This document shows, in pieces, positions 1 through 6,586 of a stretch of DNA of 13,094 nucleotides. Within the stretch, counting starts at the first letter, position 1, and each line of letters opens with the position of its first letter. This DNA is from a bacterium UBA4883. GTDB taxonomy: Bacteria; Bacillota; Clostridia; Oscillospirales; Acutalibacteraceae. The DNA is taken from contig DHDF01000120.1 in NCBI GenBank assembly GCA_002399225.1, positions 58,060 to 71,153 on the forward strand. Direction: 5' to 3'. The position numbers were made by a program, and so were the translations under genes. The notes beneath the pieces are model-generated. The model did not search any database. It saw nothing but the letters and a program-made list of their open reading frames with translations, and was not told the origin of the DNA.

Positions 1-1160
1 GAAATCAGGTCGTAATTCTGATTATAGGTGGAAAGAAGATTACGCAGCCGTGCGGCGGCCGCTTTATGCTCCTCGGATGTGATATCCGTCATCAGACGGG
101 AAATGCTGGCTCCCACATCGATGGCAGGGTAATGGTTCCTGGCCGCCAGTGTTCTGGAAAGGACGATATGCCCGTCCAGAATTCCGCGCACGGTGTCTGA
201 AATCGGTTCGTTGGTATCGTCCCCTTCCACCAGAACCGTATAGATCCCGGTGATCGAGCCGGTTTTGAAATTTCCGCTTCGTTCAAGCAGTTTGGGAAGT
301 TTTGCATAAATGGACGGCGTGTAGCCCCTTGCAATGGGAGGCTCACCCGCCGCCAGCCCAATCTCCCGCTCGGCCATTGCAAAGCGTGTCAGAGAATCCA
401 TCATCAGCAAAACATCCTGCCCCTGGTCCCGGAAATATTCCGCAATTGCCGTGGCTACCGAAGCGCATTTCGCCCGGAACATAGCTTCCTGGTCAGAAGT
501 TGCCACCACCAAAACCGAACGGGCAAGCCCCTCTTTTCCCAAATCTTTCTCGATAAATTCCTTGACTTCCCTGCCGCGCTCCCCGACCAGGGCAATGACA
601 TTGATATCCGATTTGACATTTTTCGCAATCATCCCCATCAGGGTGCTTTTCCCGACACCGCTGCCGGAAAAGATCCCGACCCTCTGCCCCTTGCCAATGG
701 TCAAGGGGCCGTCGATCGCCTTGACGCCAAAAGTCATGGTCTCATGGATACGGGGGCGCTCCAGCGGATTGACACACGGAGAATCCACATCGTAATACGC
801 CTCCGGCTCAATATCGCCCAGACCGTCGATCGGCCTGCCGGTGGCGTCCACCGTCCTGCCTTTCAGGCCCTTTCCGACGGGGACCCGAAGCTTGTGCCCG
901 GTCGATTCCACAATGCTCCCCAACCCCACGCCGCGGATGTCTCCATAAGCCATAAGAAGCACATTTCCGTCGCGGAAACCGACTGCCTCCGCTTCCACGC
1001 AGGGTTTTCCGGACTGCCCGCCGATCCTGCAGATATCGCCGATTTTAGCATCCAGACCGGTGGTTTCCATCATCATCCCGACGATGTTTTTCACTTTTCC
1101 CTTGTAGCGGAGAGGGTCTATTTTTCTGACCTTCTCACAGGCCGCCTTCAAATCCACCAT
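1..1160 (-). CDS. fliI: Flagellar export ATPase FliI, C-terminal end cut off by window edge
   Basis: This is the cytoplasmic ATPase of the flagellar type III export apparatus, an F1-beta-like enzyme that works with FliH at the export gate. The reading frame is open from the ATG at 1160 to the left edge, giving 386 residues; the family is usually about 430-440, so roughly the last 50 are missing. The Walker A loop GSGVGKST is at about residues 166-173, with K171. The Walker B stretch VLLMMD ends at about D255 and is followed by SLTRFAMA. The family signatures GERGREV, TSDQEAMFR and EPPIARGYTPS are readable, so ATPase activity is expected. The start lies 24 nt after the fliH stop; an AAGGA about 10 nt upstream is the likely ribosome binding site. 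It is the last visible gene of the flgB-fliI operon. Confidence 0.97.
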   Translation of the reverse strand, partial: MVDLKAACEKVRKIDPLRYKGKVKNIVGMMMETTGLDAKIGDICRIGGQSGKPCVEAEAVGFRDGNVLLMAYGDIRGVGLGSIVESTGHKLRVPVGKGLKGRTVDATGRPIDGLGDIEPEAYYDVDSPCVNPLERPRIHETMTFGVKAIDGPLTIGKGQRVGIFSGSGVGKSTLMGMIAKNVKSDINVIALVGERGREVKEFIEKDLGKEGLARSVLVVATSDQEAMFRAKCASVATAIAEYFRDQGQDVLLMMDSLTRFAMAEREIGLAAGEPPIARGYTPSIYAKLPKLLERSGNFKTGSITGIYTVLVEGDDTNEPISDTVRGILDGHIVLSRTLAARNHYPAIDVGASISRLMTDITSEEHKAAAARLRNLLSTYNQNYDLI

Positions 1161-1183
1161 CCGGCTCGTTTCCTTTCCGATCT

Positions 1184-1954
1184 TTATGAGGGGTTGGACT
1201 GGTCGGGCTGATCCAGCGCCGACTTTATTTTTTCCAGCTGCGTATCCAGTCCCGCGTCAATCACTTGATCCGGCGTTTCAATCACGCAGGACTCCTCACT
1301 GAACTCCGGCGTAACGACCACTTTAACGCGGTCGGAAACGGACTGTAATTCCTGTGCGATGGAAAGGTCCGCCTTGGTCAGAAGATCCGCCGTTTTCCCC
1401 GAAACATAAATGCGCACCCACGCCTGGTTCCGATAGGAATCCACCGCGTTCTGGATAATGGAATGAAGGGTCTTCGGATCGATTGCAAGTTCCTTCTTCA
1501 CAATGGCCCTCGCAATGGTCACGGCAAGGTCCTGAAGGCCCGATTCAAACTTTGAGAGAATCTCCGTTTTGGACTTCTCCACGGACTGGATCATTTCATC
1601 CAGTTCATGCAGGGTTTTTCGGTTCTCGGCTTCGGCCTTTTGAGCCCCTTCCGCAAGGCCCTGCCTCATGCCGGCTTCCTTGCCCTCTTTGCGGCCGCGG
1701 GCAAAGCCCGCCTCATGCCCCTGCTTTTTGGCGTCCTGCAGTTCCTCATCCGCGCGGCGGTTGCATTCCTGCATTTGAGAAGCGCGGTAATTCTCCGCTG
1801 ATTCTACAATCTTATTCGCCTTTTCGAACGCCTGGTCGAGGACGGATTTTACCTTTTCGCCCGCTGCCGCTTTCGGCTGTATTTTCTGCGCTTCGGGCTC
1901 TGCCGAAAGGGAAGTATATTGGGAGGCCTTGATGACCTTATTCAATAATCTCAT
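1184..1954 (-). CDS. fliH: Flagellar assembly protein FliH, export ATPase regulator
   Basis: FliH binds FliI, restrains its ATPase and links it to the C ring and export gate. I chose the ATG at 1954 (256 residues, starting MRLLNKVIKAS) because this opening is typical of Gram-positive FliH; a TTG 18 nt upstream is the alternative. The frame overlaps the end of fliG by 17 nt, so translation is probably coupled. Residues 1-75 are charged and helical. Residues 79-103 hold seven glycines spaced exactly four apart (79, 83, 87, 91, 95, 99, 103), the GxxxG repeat known from FliH. A charged coiled coil follows, and the C-terminal third (about 130-245) is the FliH/V-ATPase E-like domain, with LAVTIARAIVKKEL. 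Sequence similarity in this family is low, so the call rests on the repeat, the domain layout and the position between fliG and fliI. Confidence 0.92.
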   Translation of the reverse strand: MRLLNKVIKASQYTSLSAEPEAQKIQPKAAAGEKVKSVLDQAFEKANKIVESAENYRASQMQECNRRADEELQDAKKQGHEAGFARGRKEGKEAGMRQGLAEGAQKAEAENRKTLHELDEMIQSVEKSKTEILSKFESGLQDLAVTIARAIVKKELAIDPKTLHSIIQNAVDSYRNQAWVRIYVSGKTADLLTKADLSIAQELQSVSDRVKVVVTPEFSEESCVIETPDQVIDAGLDTQLEKIKSALDQPDQSNPS

Positions 1955-2945
1955 CCTTTCCGCCCTTGGCAATCACCAGTTCGCCCTCGCTCTCCAGACG
2001 GCGGATCACGCCGACAATGCGCTGCTGCGCCTCTTCCACATCTCTCAGGCGGACATTATGCGTATACTCCAGGTCGGACTTGACCGTCTCGGCGGAACGG
2101 GACGACATATTGCTGAAGATCTTGTCCGCAACATCCTTGTTGGCTCCCTTGAGGGCATAGACCAGATCTTTCGGATCGACTTCCCGCAGAAAGCGCTGGG
2201 TGGACATATCGTCCAAAATAACGATATCTTCGAAGACAAACATCTTCTGACGAATTTCTTCCGCCAGTTCCGCATTTTTGCGTCCCAGTTCGTCGAAAAT
2301 CGTCTTTTCGTTCGCGCGGTCCATATTGTTCATAATATCGGCGACATAGTCCACTCCGCCGAACTGCGTCATATCCACGCTCATCACGTTCGAGAACTTG
2401 CCGGAAAGGTTTTTCTCCACAATTTTGACAACATCCGGCATAATGCGGTCCATCGTCGCGATCCTCTGAACGACATCCGACCGCTTTTCCGCCGGCAGAT
2501 CCGCAATGACCGTGGCGGCCTGATCGGCGCGGGCATAAGAAAGGATCAGCGCAATCGTCTGAGGGTGTTCGTTCTGGATGGCTGCAAGCAGATTCTTGTA
2601 GTCCGCGTTCTTTAAAAACTCAAATGCCTTGGAGCGCAGGGATTTAGTGACCCGGTCGAGCAGAGAACTGGCCATCTGCGCGCCATAGGCTTTTTCCAGC
2701 ACATTGCGCGCATACTCCACGCCGCCCTCGGTCACGACCTTTTGAGTCAGACAGAGATTGTAAAAGTCGCCGAGGATTCCCTCCACTTCATCCGGAGGCA
2801 TACTGCTTGTTTGGGCAATCTCATAAGTAAGCTGTTCCACCTCGTCTTCCCGAAGATACTTGTAGATTTTGGAGGCCGCATCCGAACCCAGCGCAATAAT
2901 GACGGAAGCTGCTTTCTGCGCCCCGGTGACTTTGCGTTCAGCCAT
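1938..2945 (-). CDS. fliG: Flagellar motor switch protein FliG
   Basis: FliG is the C-ring rotor protein that sits on the MS ring and receives torque from the stator. Length 335 residues is normal. FliG_N covers about 1-105, the middle domain about 115-190 with the conserved EHPQ at 126-129, a Gly-Gly linker lies at 196-197, and the C-terminal domain starts near 215 with the MFXF motif (MFVF, 235-238). Aligned by eye to E. coli FliG, the charged torque-helix residues are K266, R283, D291 and R299. Serine 290 stands where E. coli has the first of two adjacent aspartates (D288). The ATG at 2945 overlaps the fliF stop by 8 nt (ATGGCTGA) and has an AGGAGAGG ribosome binding site about 9 nt upstream. 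It is translationally coupled to fliF, the MS-ring protein it binds. Confidence 0.97.
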   Translation of the reverse strand: MAERKVTGAQKAASVIIALGSDAASKIYKYLREDEVEQLTYEIAQTSSMPPDEVEGILGDFYNLCLTQKVVTEGGVEYARNVLEKAYGAQMASSLLDRVTKSLRSKAFEFLKNADYKNLLAAIQNEHPQTIALILSYARADQAATVIADLPAEKRSDVVQRIATMDRIMPDVVKIVEKNLSGKFSNVMSVDMTQFGGVDYVADIMNNMDRANEKTIFDELGRKNAELAEEIRQKMFVFEDIVILDDMSTQRFLREVDPKDLVYALKGANKDVADKIFSNMSSRSAETVKSDLEYTHNVRLRDVEEAQQRIVGVIRRLESEGELVIAKGGKDEIIE

Positions 2946-4521
2946 TGTTGTCGTCCTCTCCTTTCAGCCAGCTGCGGATCAGCTGAGCCGCAATCTCCGG
3001 GTTTTGCCTGGAAAATTCCTGCAGATCTTTCCGTACTTTTTCTTCTTTTCCCCCGGCTGCCTGGCGGATTTCTTCAATGGATTCAGATGGGATTTCTTCG
3101 GCAACCTCATTCGGGTTGGCCTCTTCCTCCTGCAGCAGTTTTGCTTCCAGCTCTTTCGCCCGCTTTTTCCGCCGTTTTGCAAGGAAGAGGACCGTCAGAA
3201 TCACGATCAGCAGAAAGCCGCCGCCGGCCGCCGCAAGGATTCTCCAGTCGAAAGGAAGAATTCCGGCAGGCTGGGCGTTGGCAGCCTGGGCAGAGCTTAC
3301 GAAAGCCTTCCCCATTACATCCACCTTGTCCGCGCTGATTCCGGAGGCAAAGGCCACCGTGTTTTTCAGACTGCTCATTTCCAGATTCGTCATATTCGGG
3401 TCATTGATAATGACGGAAGCCGTCACATTCTTCAGCGCCCCGGCGTTGCCCTGAATCTGCTCCTGAACCTGGCTGACAAGGTATTTATAGGTCTTGTCGT
3501 CTTTGACCGTGATGGTATTGCCGTTGACCGTTACACCCGGATAGGTCGTCGTTTCGGTGTTGGATTCGGCTCCGGCGGTACCTCTGCCTGAGCCGTTTCG
3601 GGTTTCCTCGTGCTGTTCTTCGCTTTCGCTGACCACTCCTTTTCCGTCGCTGGTGGTCGGCTGATAAGTAATGACATTTTTGATCGTCTTATCGAGGTCC
3701 ATCTGACTTTTCACGCTGACATTAAGATTATTTCTTCCATAAATCGGCTCCAGATGGTTCATGATCTTTTGCTGAAGGTTGTCTTCGTACTGCTTCTCAA
3801 TTTTCAGCTTAAATTCCGTCAGATTCATTTGAACCGCACTGGAAGAACCGATATCGGTGGACTCCAGCTCCTCGCCTGTGGAACTGTCGATCACAGAGAC
3901 ATTCGCAGCTTTCATACTGGGGACGCTTTTCGCAACCAGCTGCTTGATTCCGTTGACCTGTTTCGCACTCAGGGTCTGTCCACCTTTCACCTTGACTGCG
4001 ACCGACGCGGACGGTACGCTGCTTTTGTCATCCCACGCGTAATCCGATTCATTGGGGATGCTGATGGTCACATAGGCGTTTTCGATCGGATCTTCCGTCT
4101 TGATGACGGCCTCCAACCTCTCGTTCAGCTGATACTTTTCGATGACTTTTTCTTCTTCATCCGTCGTCATCACGCCCACATGGCTGGTAAAGAAATTGTA
4201 GTTCGGCGCCGTTTTCGGATACCCCTCGTTTGCAAGCTGCATACGGACTGAATTTTCCTTGTCCGACGGAACATAAATGGTATCGTTGTCTTCCTTATAA
4301 TCCACGCCGCTGTCTTTCAGCTCCGACATCACTTCCACGGCCTCGTCGTGATCCAGACCTGAATAAAGGACCGTGTACTGTGTGCGATTCATCAACAGTC
4401 CCAAAACGACAGAAAGCAAAAGAACCCCGCCCAAGGAAATGAAAATGATTTTTTTCGTTTTTGAGGACAGTTTCATCCAAAAGTTTTTGACTGGCTGTAT
4501 GTATTTCTTTAAATCATTCAT
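2938..4521 (-). CDS. fliF: Flagellar MS-ring protein FliF
   Basis: FliF forms the MS ring in the cytoplasmic membrane, the platform for rotor and export gate assembly. It has 527 residues, usual for Firmicutes. A short cytoplasmic N-terminus is followed by membrane segment 1 (about 25-44) and the YscJ/FliF ring-building motifs (YSGLDHDEAVEVMSELK, then NEGYPKTAPNYNFF). A Ser/Thr/Gly-rich, low-complexity stretch lies near 295-325. Membrane segment 2 is about 428-447, followed by a basic stop-transfer run (AKRRKKR) and an 80-residue cytoplasmic tail. The tail ends NPEIAAQLIRSWLKG, the FliG-binding motif. fliE ends 31 nt upstream. The only good ribosome binding site (AAAGGA) is 14 nt from the ATG, but a small hairpin occupies the gap (separate entry). 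The gene overlaps fliG by 8 nt. Confidence 0.97.
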   Translation of the reverse strand: MNDLKKYIQPVKNFWMKLSSKTKKIIFISLGGVLLLSVVLGLLMNRTQYTVLYSGLDHDEAVEVMSELKDSGVDYKEDNDTIYVPSDKENSVRMQLANEGYPKTAPNYNFFTSHVGVMTTDEEEKVIEKYQLNERLEAVIKTEDPIENAYVTISIPNESDYAWDDKSSVPSASVAVKVKGGQTLSAKQVNGIKQLVAKSVPSMKAANVSVIDSSTGEELESTDIGSSSAVQMNLTEFKLKIEKQYEDNLQQKIMNHLEPIYGRNNLNVSVKSQMDLDKTIKNVITYQPTTSDGKGVVSESEEQHEETRNGSGRGTAGAESNTETTTYPGVTVNGNTITVKDDKTYKYLVSQVQEQIQGNAGALKNVTASVIINDPNMTNLEMSSLKNTVAFASGISADKVDVMGKAFVSSAQAANAQPAGILPFDWRILAAAGGGFLLIVILTVLFLAKRRKKRAKELEAKLLQEEEANPNEVAEEIPSESIEEIRQAAGGKEEKVRKDLQEFSRQNPEIAAQLIRSWLKGEDDNNG

Positions 4522-4522
4522 C

Positions 4523-4541
4523 CGGTTTTGAACCGTCCTTT
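4523..4541 (-). promoter_or_regulatory. fliF ribosome binding site with hairpin in the spacer
   Basis: Read on the minus strand, AAAGGA (4536-4541) is followed by CGGTT, the loop CAA, then AACCG, one G and the fliF ATG. The linear spacing of 14 nt is too long for an efficient site. The 5-bp stem could bring the Shine-Dalgarno close to the start, or it could set a lower translation rate. The sequence is as stated; the function is inferred. Confidence 0.5.
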
Positions 4542-4552
4542 ACGAAAATTCG

Positions 4553-4867
4553 TCAGACACTCATTCTCATAATCTCATTATAGGAATCAAGGAGCTTATT
4601 GCGCATCTGAACAAGCAAATCGACTGAAAGGCTGGCCTTCTGGGAAGCAATCATAACATCGTGCAGATTGTCCGACTGGCCCGTGGTTACCTGATAGGCG
4701 GCATTGTTCAGCGCGGAATCCGTCTGATTGACCGCATTGACCGCATCCTGAAACATGGACTGAAACGGAAGCCCCGACGGCTGCGCCGTGCTGCTGGCGA
4801 AGGTATTGAGATCCTCCAGCGTATTCAGCTTCCGGATTGGCATAATTGGATTCATAGAGCTGATCAC
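4553..4867 (-). CDS. fliE: Flagellar hook-basal body protein FliE
   Basis: FliE is the small protein joining the MS ring/export gate to the proximal rod, and is itself exported. At 104 residues it has the usual family length. The conserved parts are a variable N-terminus, the FQSMFQDAVNAVNQTD segment and the C-terminal helix with DNLHDVMIASQKASLSVDLLVQMRNKLLDSYNEIMRMSV, whose last residues are almost diagnostic. The start shown is a GTG overlapping the flgC stop (GTGA, 4 nt), which suggests coupling. An in-frame ATG at 4855 (codon 5) is the alternative; neither has a strong ribosome binding site. It sits in the standard order flgB-flgC-fliE-fliF. Confidence 0.95.
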   Translation of the reverse strand: MISSMNPIMPIRKLNTLEDLNTFASSTAQPSGLPFQSMFQDAVNAVNQTDSALNNAAYQVTTGQSDNLHDVMIASQKASLSVDLLVQMRNKLLDSYNEIMRMSV

Positions 4868-5313
4868 TTCCCGATTTCCAGCGCTTTCCCGGCCATGCTT
4901 TTGACCGCGTTCAGCGCGTTGATATTGGCCGAGTAGGCCCTTGTTACCGACATCATATCGAGCATTTCTTTGGTCATATTAACATTCGGCATCTGCACAT
5001 AGCCGCGGTTGTCCGCATCCGGGCTGGTGGGATCATAAACCATGCGAAACGGCGTCGGATCCTCCTTGATTTCTTCCACCTTTACGCCGCCGGAAGTCTC
5101 AGAAGACGCGTCCATCGTACGGCCCAGAACCTGACCGAAGCTGTTCTGGTCGCCGTCGGCTGAACGGTAAACCACCATTTTTCTGCGATACGGTCCTCCG
5201 GCCTCGGTCCTTGTGGTGGAAGCATTTGCGATATTTTCCGAAATGACATCCATTCTGAGCCGGCTCGCAGTGAGCGCCGAACCGCTGATATCCAGCGAAC
5301 TGAGAAAAGCCAT
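4864..5313 (-). CDS. flgC: Flagellar proximal rod protein FlgC
   Basis: FlgC is a proximal rod subunit, exported through the basal body. Its 149 residues match the family. The N-terminal rod-family motif reads LRMDVISENIANASTTRTEAGG, then PYRRKMVVY, the FlgC version of the ANxxTPGY signature. The C-terminus has GYVQMPNVNMTKEMLDMMSVTRAYSANINALNAVKSMAGKALEIGK, which is highly characteristic (the V-N-x-x-x-E-M-x-D-M motif and the terminal coiled-coil helix). An AAGGGGG ribosome binding site lies about 8 nt before the ATG. A 33-nt gap separates it from flgB, and its stop overlaps the fliE start. Confidence 0.97.
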   Translation of the reverse strand: MAFLSSLDISGSALTASRLRMDVISENIANASTTRTEAGGPYRRKMVVYRSADGDQNSFGQVLGRTMDASSETSGGVKVEEIKEDPTPFRMVYDPTSPDADNRGYVQMPNVNMTKEMLDMMSVTRAYSANINALNAVKSMAGKALEIGK

Positions 5314-5346
5314 AAAAAGAACCCCCTTACTTTTAAATTTGAAGGA

Positions 5347-5736
5347 TTATGTGCCGCTGATTGCGGTTTTCAGCCGTGAAAAAGCATCCGAAAGTTCCGT
5401 AAGGGAGTAGTTATAATTCAGCTGTGTTCTGGCAAGCTCGATGTTCTGCTGTTCCAGATCCACCCCGTTGCCGTCCGCCCGGTAAGTCTCATCTTGAGCT
5501 ACCGTCGTAACCGGCTGTATATTTTGTATGTTCTCTATTGTCTTATGAGTGCCTCCGTCGCCAGAAGCGATCTGGTCGCGGAGCTGATCTTCAAAAGAGA
5601 CGGTCTTTGCTCGATACCCAGGGGTCTCAAAATTGGCGATGTTGTCTGAAATCGCCCGTTGCCTCGCCCACAGACCATCCAAGTCTTTACTGAGAAGAGA
5701 TGTTGTGACGCTGTCGATCCAGTTCAATGGATTCAC
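5347..5736 (-). CDS. flgB: Flagellar proximal rod protein FlgB
   Basis: FlgB is a proximal rod subunit and the first gene of the leftward operon. It has 129 residues with the rod signature RQRAISDNIANFETPGYRAKTVSFEDQL (about 26-53) and the C-terminal helix LEQQNIELARTQLNYNYSLTELSDAFSRLKTAI. The longest plausible start is the GTG at 5736. That GTG is part of the apparent Shine-Dalgarno AGAAGGTG, which lies 6 nt before an in-frame TTG at 5727 (codon 4), so TTG is a serious alternative. An in-frame ATG near the N-terminus is absent. The mRNA leader from the predicted sigma-A promoter is about 240 nt. Confidence 0.94.
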   Translation of the reverse strand: MNPLNWIDSVTTSLLSKDLDGLWARQRAISDNIANFETPGYRAKTVSFEDQLRDQIASGDGGTHKTIENIQNIQPVTTVAQDETYRADGNGVDLEQQNIELARTQLNYNYSLTELSDAFSRLKTAISGT

Positions 5737-5803
5737 CTTCTTTCTCTTTAAAACGTCTTACAAAAAGAGGAACGGACTGGCGCGGTTAAAATTATTTTTC
5801 ACG

Positions 5804-5833
5804 AAAGAATTCCTCTGTGAGTGGATATTCTTT
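5804..5833 (-). other. Hairpin in the flgB mRNA leader
   Basis: On the transcribed minus strand, AAAGAAT, a bulged A and TCC pair with GGAATTCTTT across a 9-nt loop, giving 10 base pairs with one bulge. The loop/right-arm junction contains GAGGA, so a purine-rich stretch is partly paired. No T-run follows directly, so it is not an obvious intrinsic terminator. Confidence 0.5.
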
Positions 5834-5906
5834 TTGATGTGTACTCTGAAAGAATACCTAAAAAATAAATTTCCGCCTGGGTTTCCGAAGCATTCTTGAA
5901 GGAAAA

Positions 5907-5922
5907 AGCAGAGACTGTGCCA
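5907..5922 (-). promoter_or_regulatory. Sigma-54-like -24/-12 element upstream of flgB
   Basis: Read on the minus strand this is TGGCAC, five bases (AGTCT), then CTGCT. The sigma-54 (RpoN) consensus is TGGCAC-N5-TTGCW, so only one consensus position differs and the invariant GG and GC are at the right spacing. It lies inside the leader made by the sigma-A promoter and would give a start near 5896. Sigma-54 control of flagella is not the rule in Firmicutes, so this could be chance. Confidence 0.25.
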
Positions 5923-5953
5923 AAAAGCATAGGCCTTTACAGGAAAAATATTA

Positions 5954-5974
5954 CTGCCATTTTTTCTGCCATTT
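5954..5974. repeat. Tandem direct repeat CTGCCATTT at the flgB transcription start
   Basis: CTGCCATTT occurs at 5954-5962 and again at 5966-5974, a 12-bp period (just over one helical turn). The repeats lie directly downstream of the predicted flgB transcription start (near 5975). That position would suit a repressor operator or an initially transcribed pausing element. No known regulator is assigned. Confidence 0.5.
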
Positions 5975-5981
5975 ATGATAT

Positions 5982-6010
5982 ATTATCATACAGGATTCGC
6001 TAAAAGTCAA
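5982..6010 (-). promoter_or_regulatory. Sigma-A-type promoter of the flgB-fliI operon
   Basis: On the minus strand, TTGACT (6005-6010) and GATAAT (5982-5987) are separated by 17 bp. This is a near-consensus housekeeping promoter firing left into flgB, with the start expected near 5975. It fits the early class of flagellar genes, as for the Bacillus fla/che operon. Confidence 0.8.
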
Positions 6011-6157
6011 CAGATTTCGCGGTTTTATTGAAATTTTTTCCTGGAAAATTCATGTGGATCATTGATAAAAATTAAGCGGTTATTTTGTATTTGATTATTT
6101 ACTTTTTCGATTTTATTTCCAAATTCCATAAAACCAGACTTTTTCCATCCGATACTC

Positions 6158-6184
6158 TAAATTTTTAAGTCAATCAGCCGATAA
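6158..6184 (+). promoter_or_regulatory. Sigma-D (sigma-28 type) promoter of flgM
   Basis: TAAA (6158-6161), 15 bp, GCCGATAA (6177-6184) is a perfect match to the Bacillus sigma-D consensus. The start is expected near 6191, leaving a leader of only about 18 nt before the flgM ATG. It should drive flgM, flgN, flgK, flgL and probably the genes up to csrA, making FlgM a negative feedback regulator of its own sigma factor. Confidence 0.92.
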
Positions 6185-6208
6185 TATGGTTCAGAGGTGA
6201 AGGATTGG

Positions 6209-6538
6209 ATGCGGATTAAAGGAACTGGTTTCTCCCTGCCCCCCTGCCCACAAATCAGCGGAAAACAGAATACGGTGCAGACGGCAGCCACGGTGAAAAG
6301 CAGCCGGAGCGCCATGGTTAAAACCGACCGGATCGAACTTTCCGGTCCGTCGGCAGAACCGGCCGGTGGATTCCTCGCCTGCCTGAAAGACAGCCTTTGC
6401 GAAGAGGTCGGAAAAGATGCCAGCCCCGCCCGGCTGAAAGAACTCAAAAGCGCCGTGGAGGGCGGAACTTATTCCGTGGACTCCGGGACACTGGCCGGGA
6501 TCATTTTAACCGACCAATGGATCAATACAGAGAGATAG
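6209..6538 (+). CDS. flgM: Anti-sigma-28 factor FlgM
   Basis: FlgM binds and silences the flagellar sigma factor until the hook is complete, then is exported. I chose the ATG at 6209 (109 residues). It gives the typical opening MRIKGTG and has AGAGGTG about 8 nt upstream. The in-frame GTG at 6197 would leave almost no leader after the predicted transcription start. The N-terminal half looks unstructured. D40-RIEL-S45 is the conserved mid-protein DRIELS box, and residues 73-107 form the sigma-binding helices, including LKELKSAVEGGTYSVDSGTLAGIIL. Three cysteines (13, 58, 64) are unusual for an exported flagellar regulator. It is first in the sigma-D operon; flgN starts 48 nt downstream. Confidence 0.9.
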   Translation: MRIKGTGFSLPPCPQISGKQNTVQTAATVKSSRSAMVKTDRIELSGPSAEPAGGFLACLKDSLCEEVGKDASPARLKELKSAVEGGTYSVDSGTLAGIILTDQWINTER

Positions 6539-6586
6539 GACAGTCTTGGAAACGATTCCGGAAACGGGGAAAGGAGAACTGACATA

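Larger units (their letters stand above)
5737..6208. other. AT-rich divergent control region between flgB and flgM
   Basis: This stretch of about 470 bases holds no convincing gene. It contains the leftward sigma-A-type promoter (5982-6010), the rightward sigma-D-type promoter (6158-6184) and the long flgB leader (about 5737-5975). In the leader are a tandem CTGCCATTT repeat, a hairpin at 5804-5833 and a sigma-54-like element at 5907-5922. Positions 6011-6150 are very A/T-rich with several A- and T-runs, consistent with curved DNA or an upstream activating stretch; I see no recognisable operator there. I looked for the conserved pieces of a c-di-GMP-I riboswitch, found in some clostridial flgB leaders, and did not see them. 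Confidence 0.8.

Noticed and set aside
334..1211. Plus-strand open frames across fliI (153 and 155 codons)
   Set aside because: They are antisense to fliI, whose minus-strand frame shows all the catalytic motifs. They have no ribosome binding sites and no recognisable domains.
1929..2615. Long plus-strand frame (228 codons) opposite fliG
   Set aside because: It is antisense to a clear fliG, is rich in His/Arg/Leu as expected from a shadow frame, and has no family features.
5633..5899. Plus-strand 88-codon frame crossing from flgB into the control region
   Set aside because: It overlaps flgB antisense for a third of its length and the rest is AT-rich control DNA. The Phe/Lys-rich product looks non-coding.
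5737..5975. c-di-GMP-I riboswitch in the flgB leader
   Set aside because: The conserved core pieces (GGGCAAACC-like and GACGCAAAGC-like) are not present in the leader.
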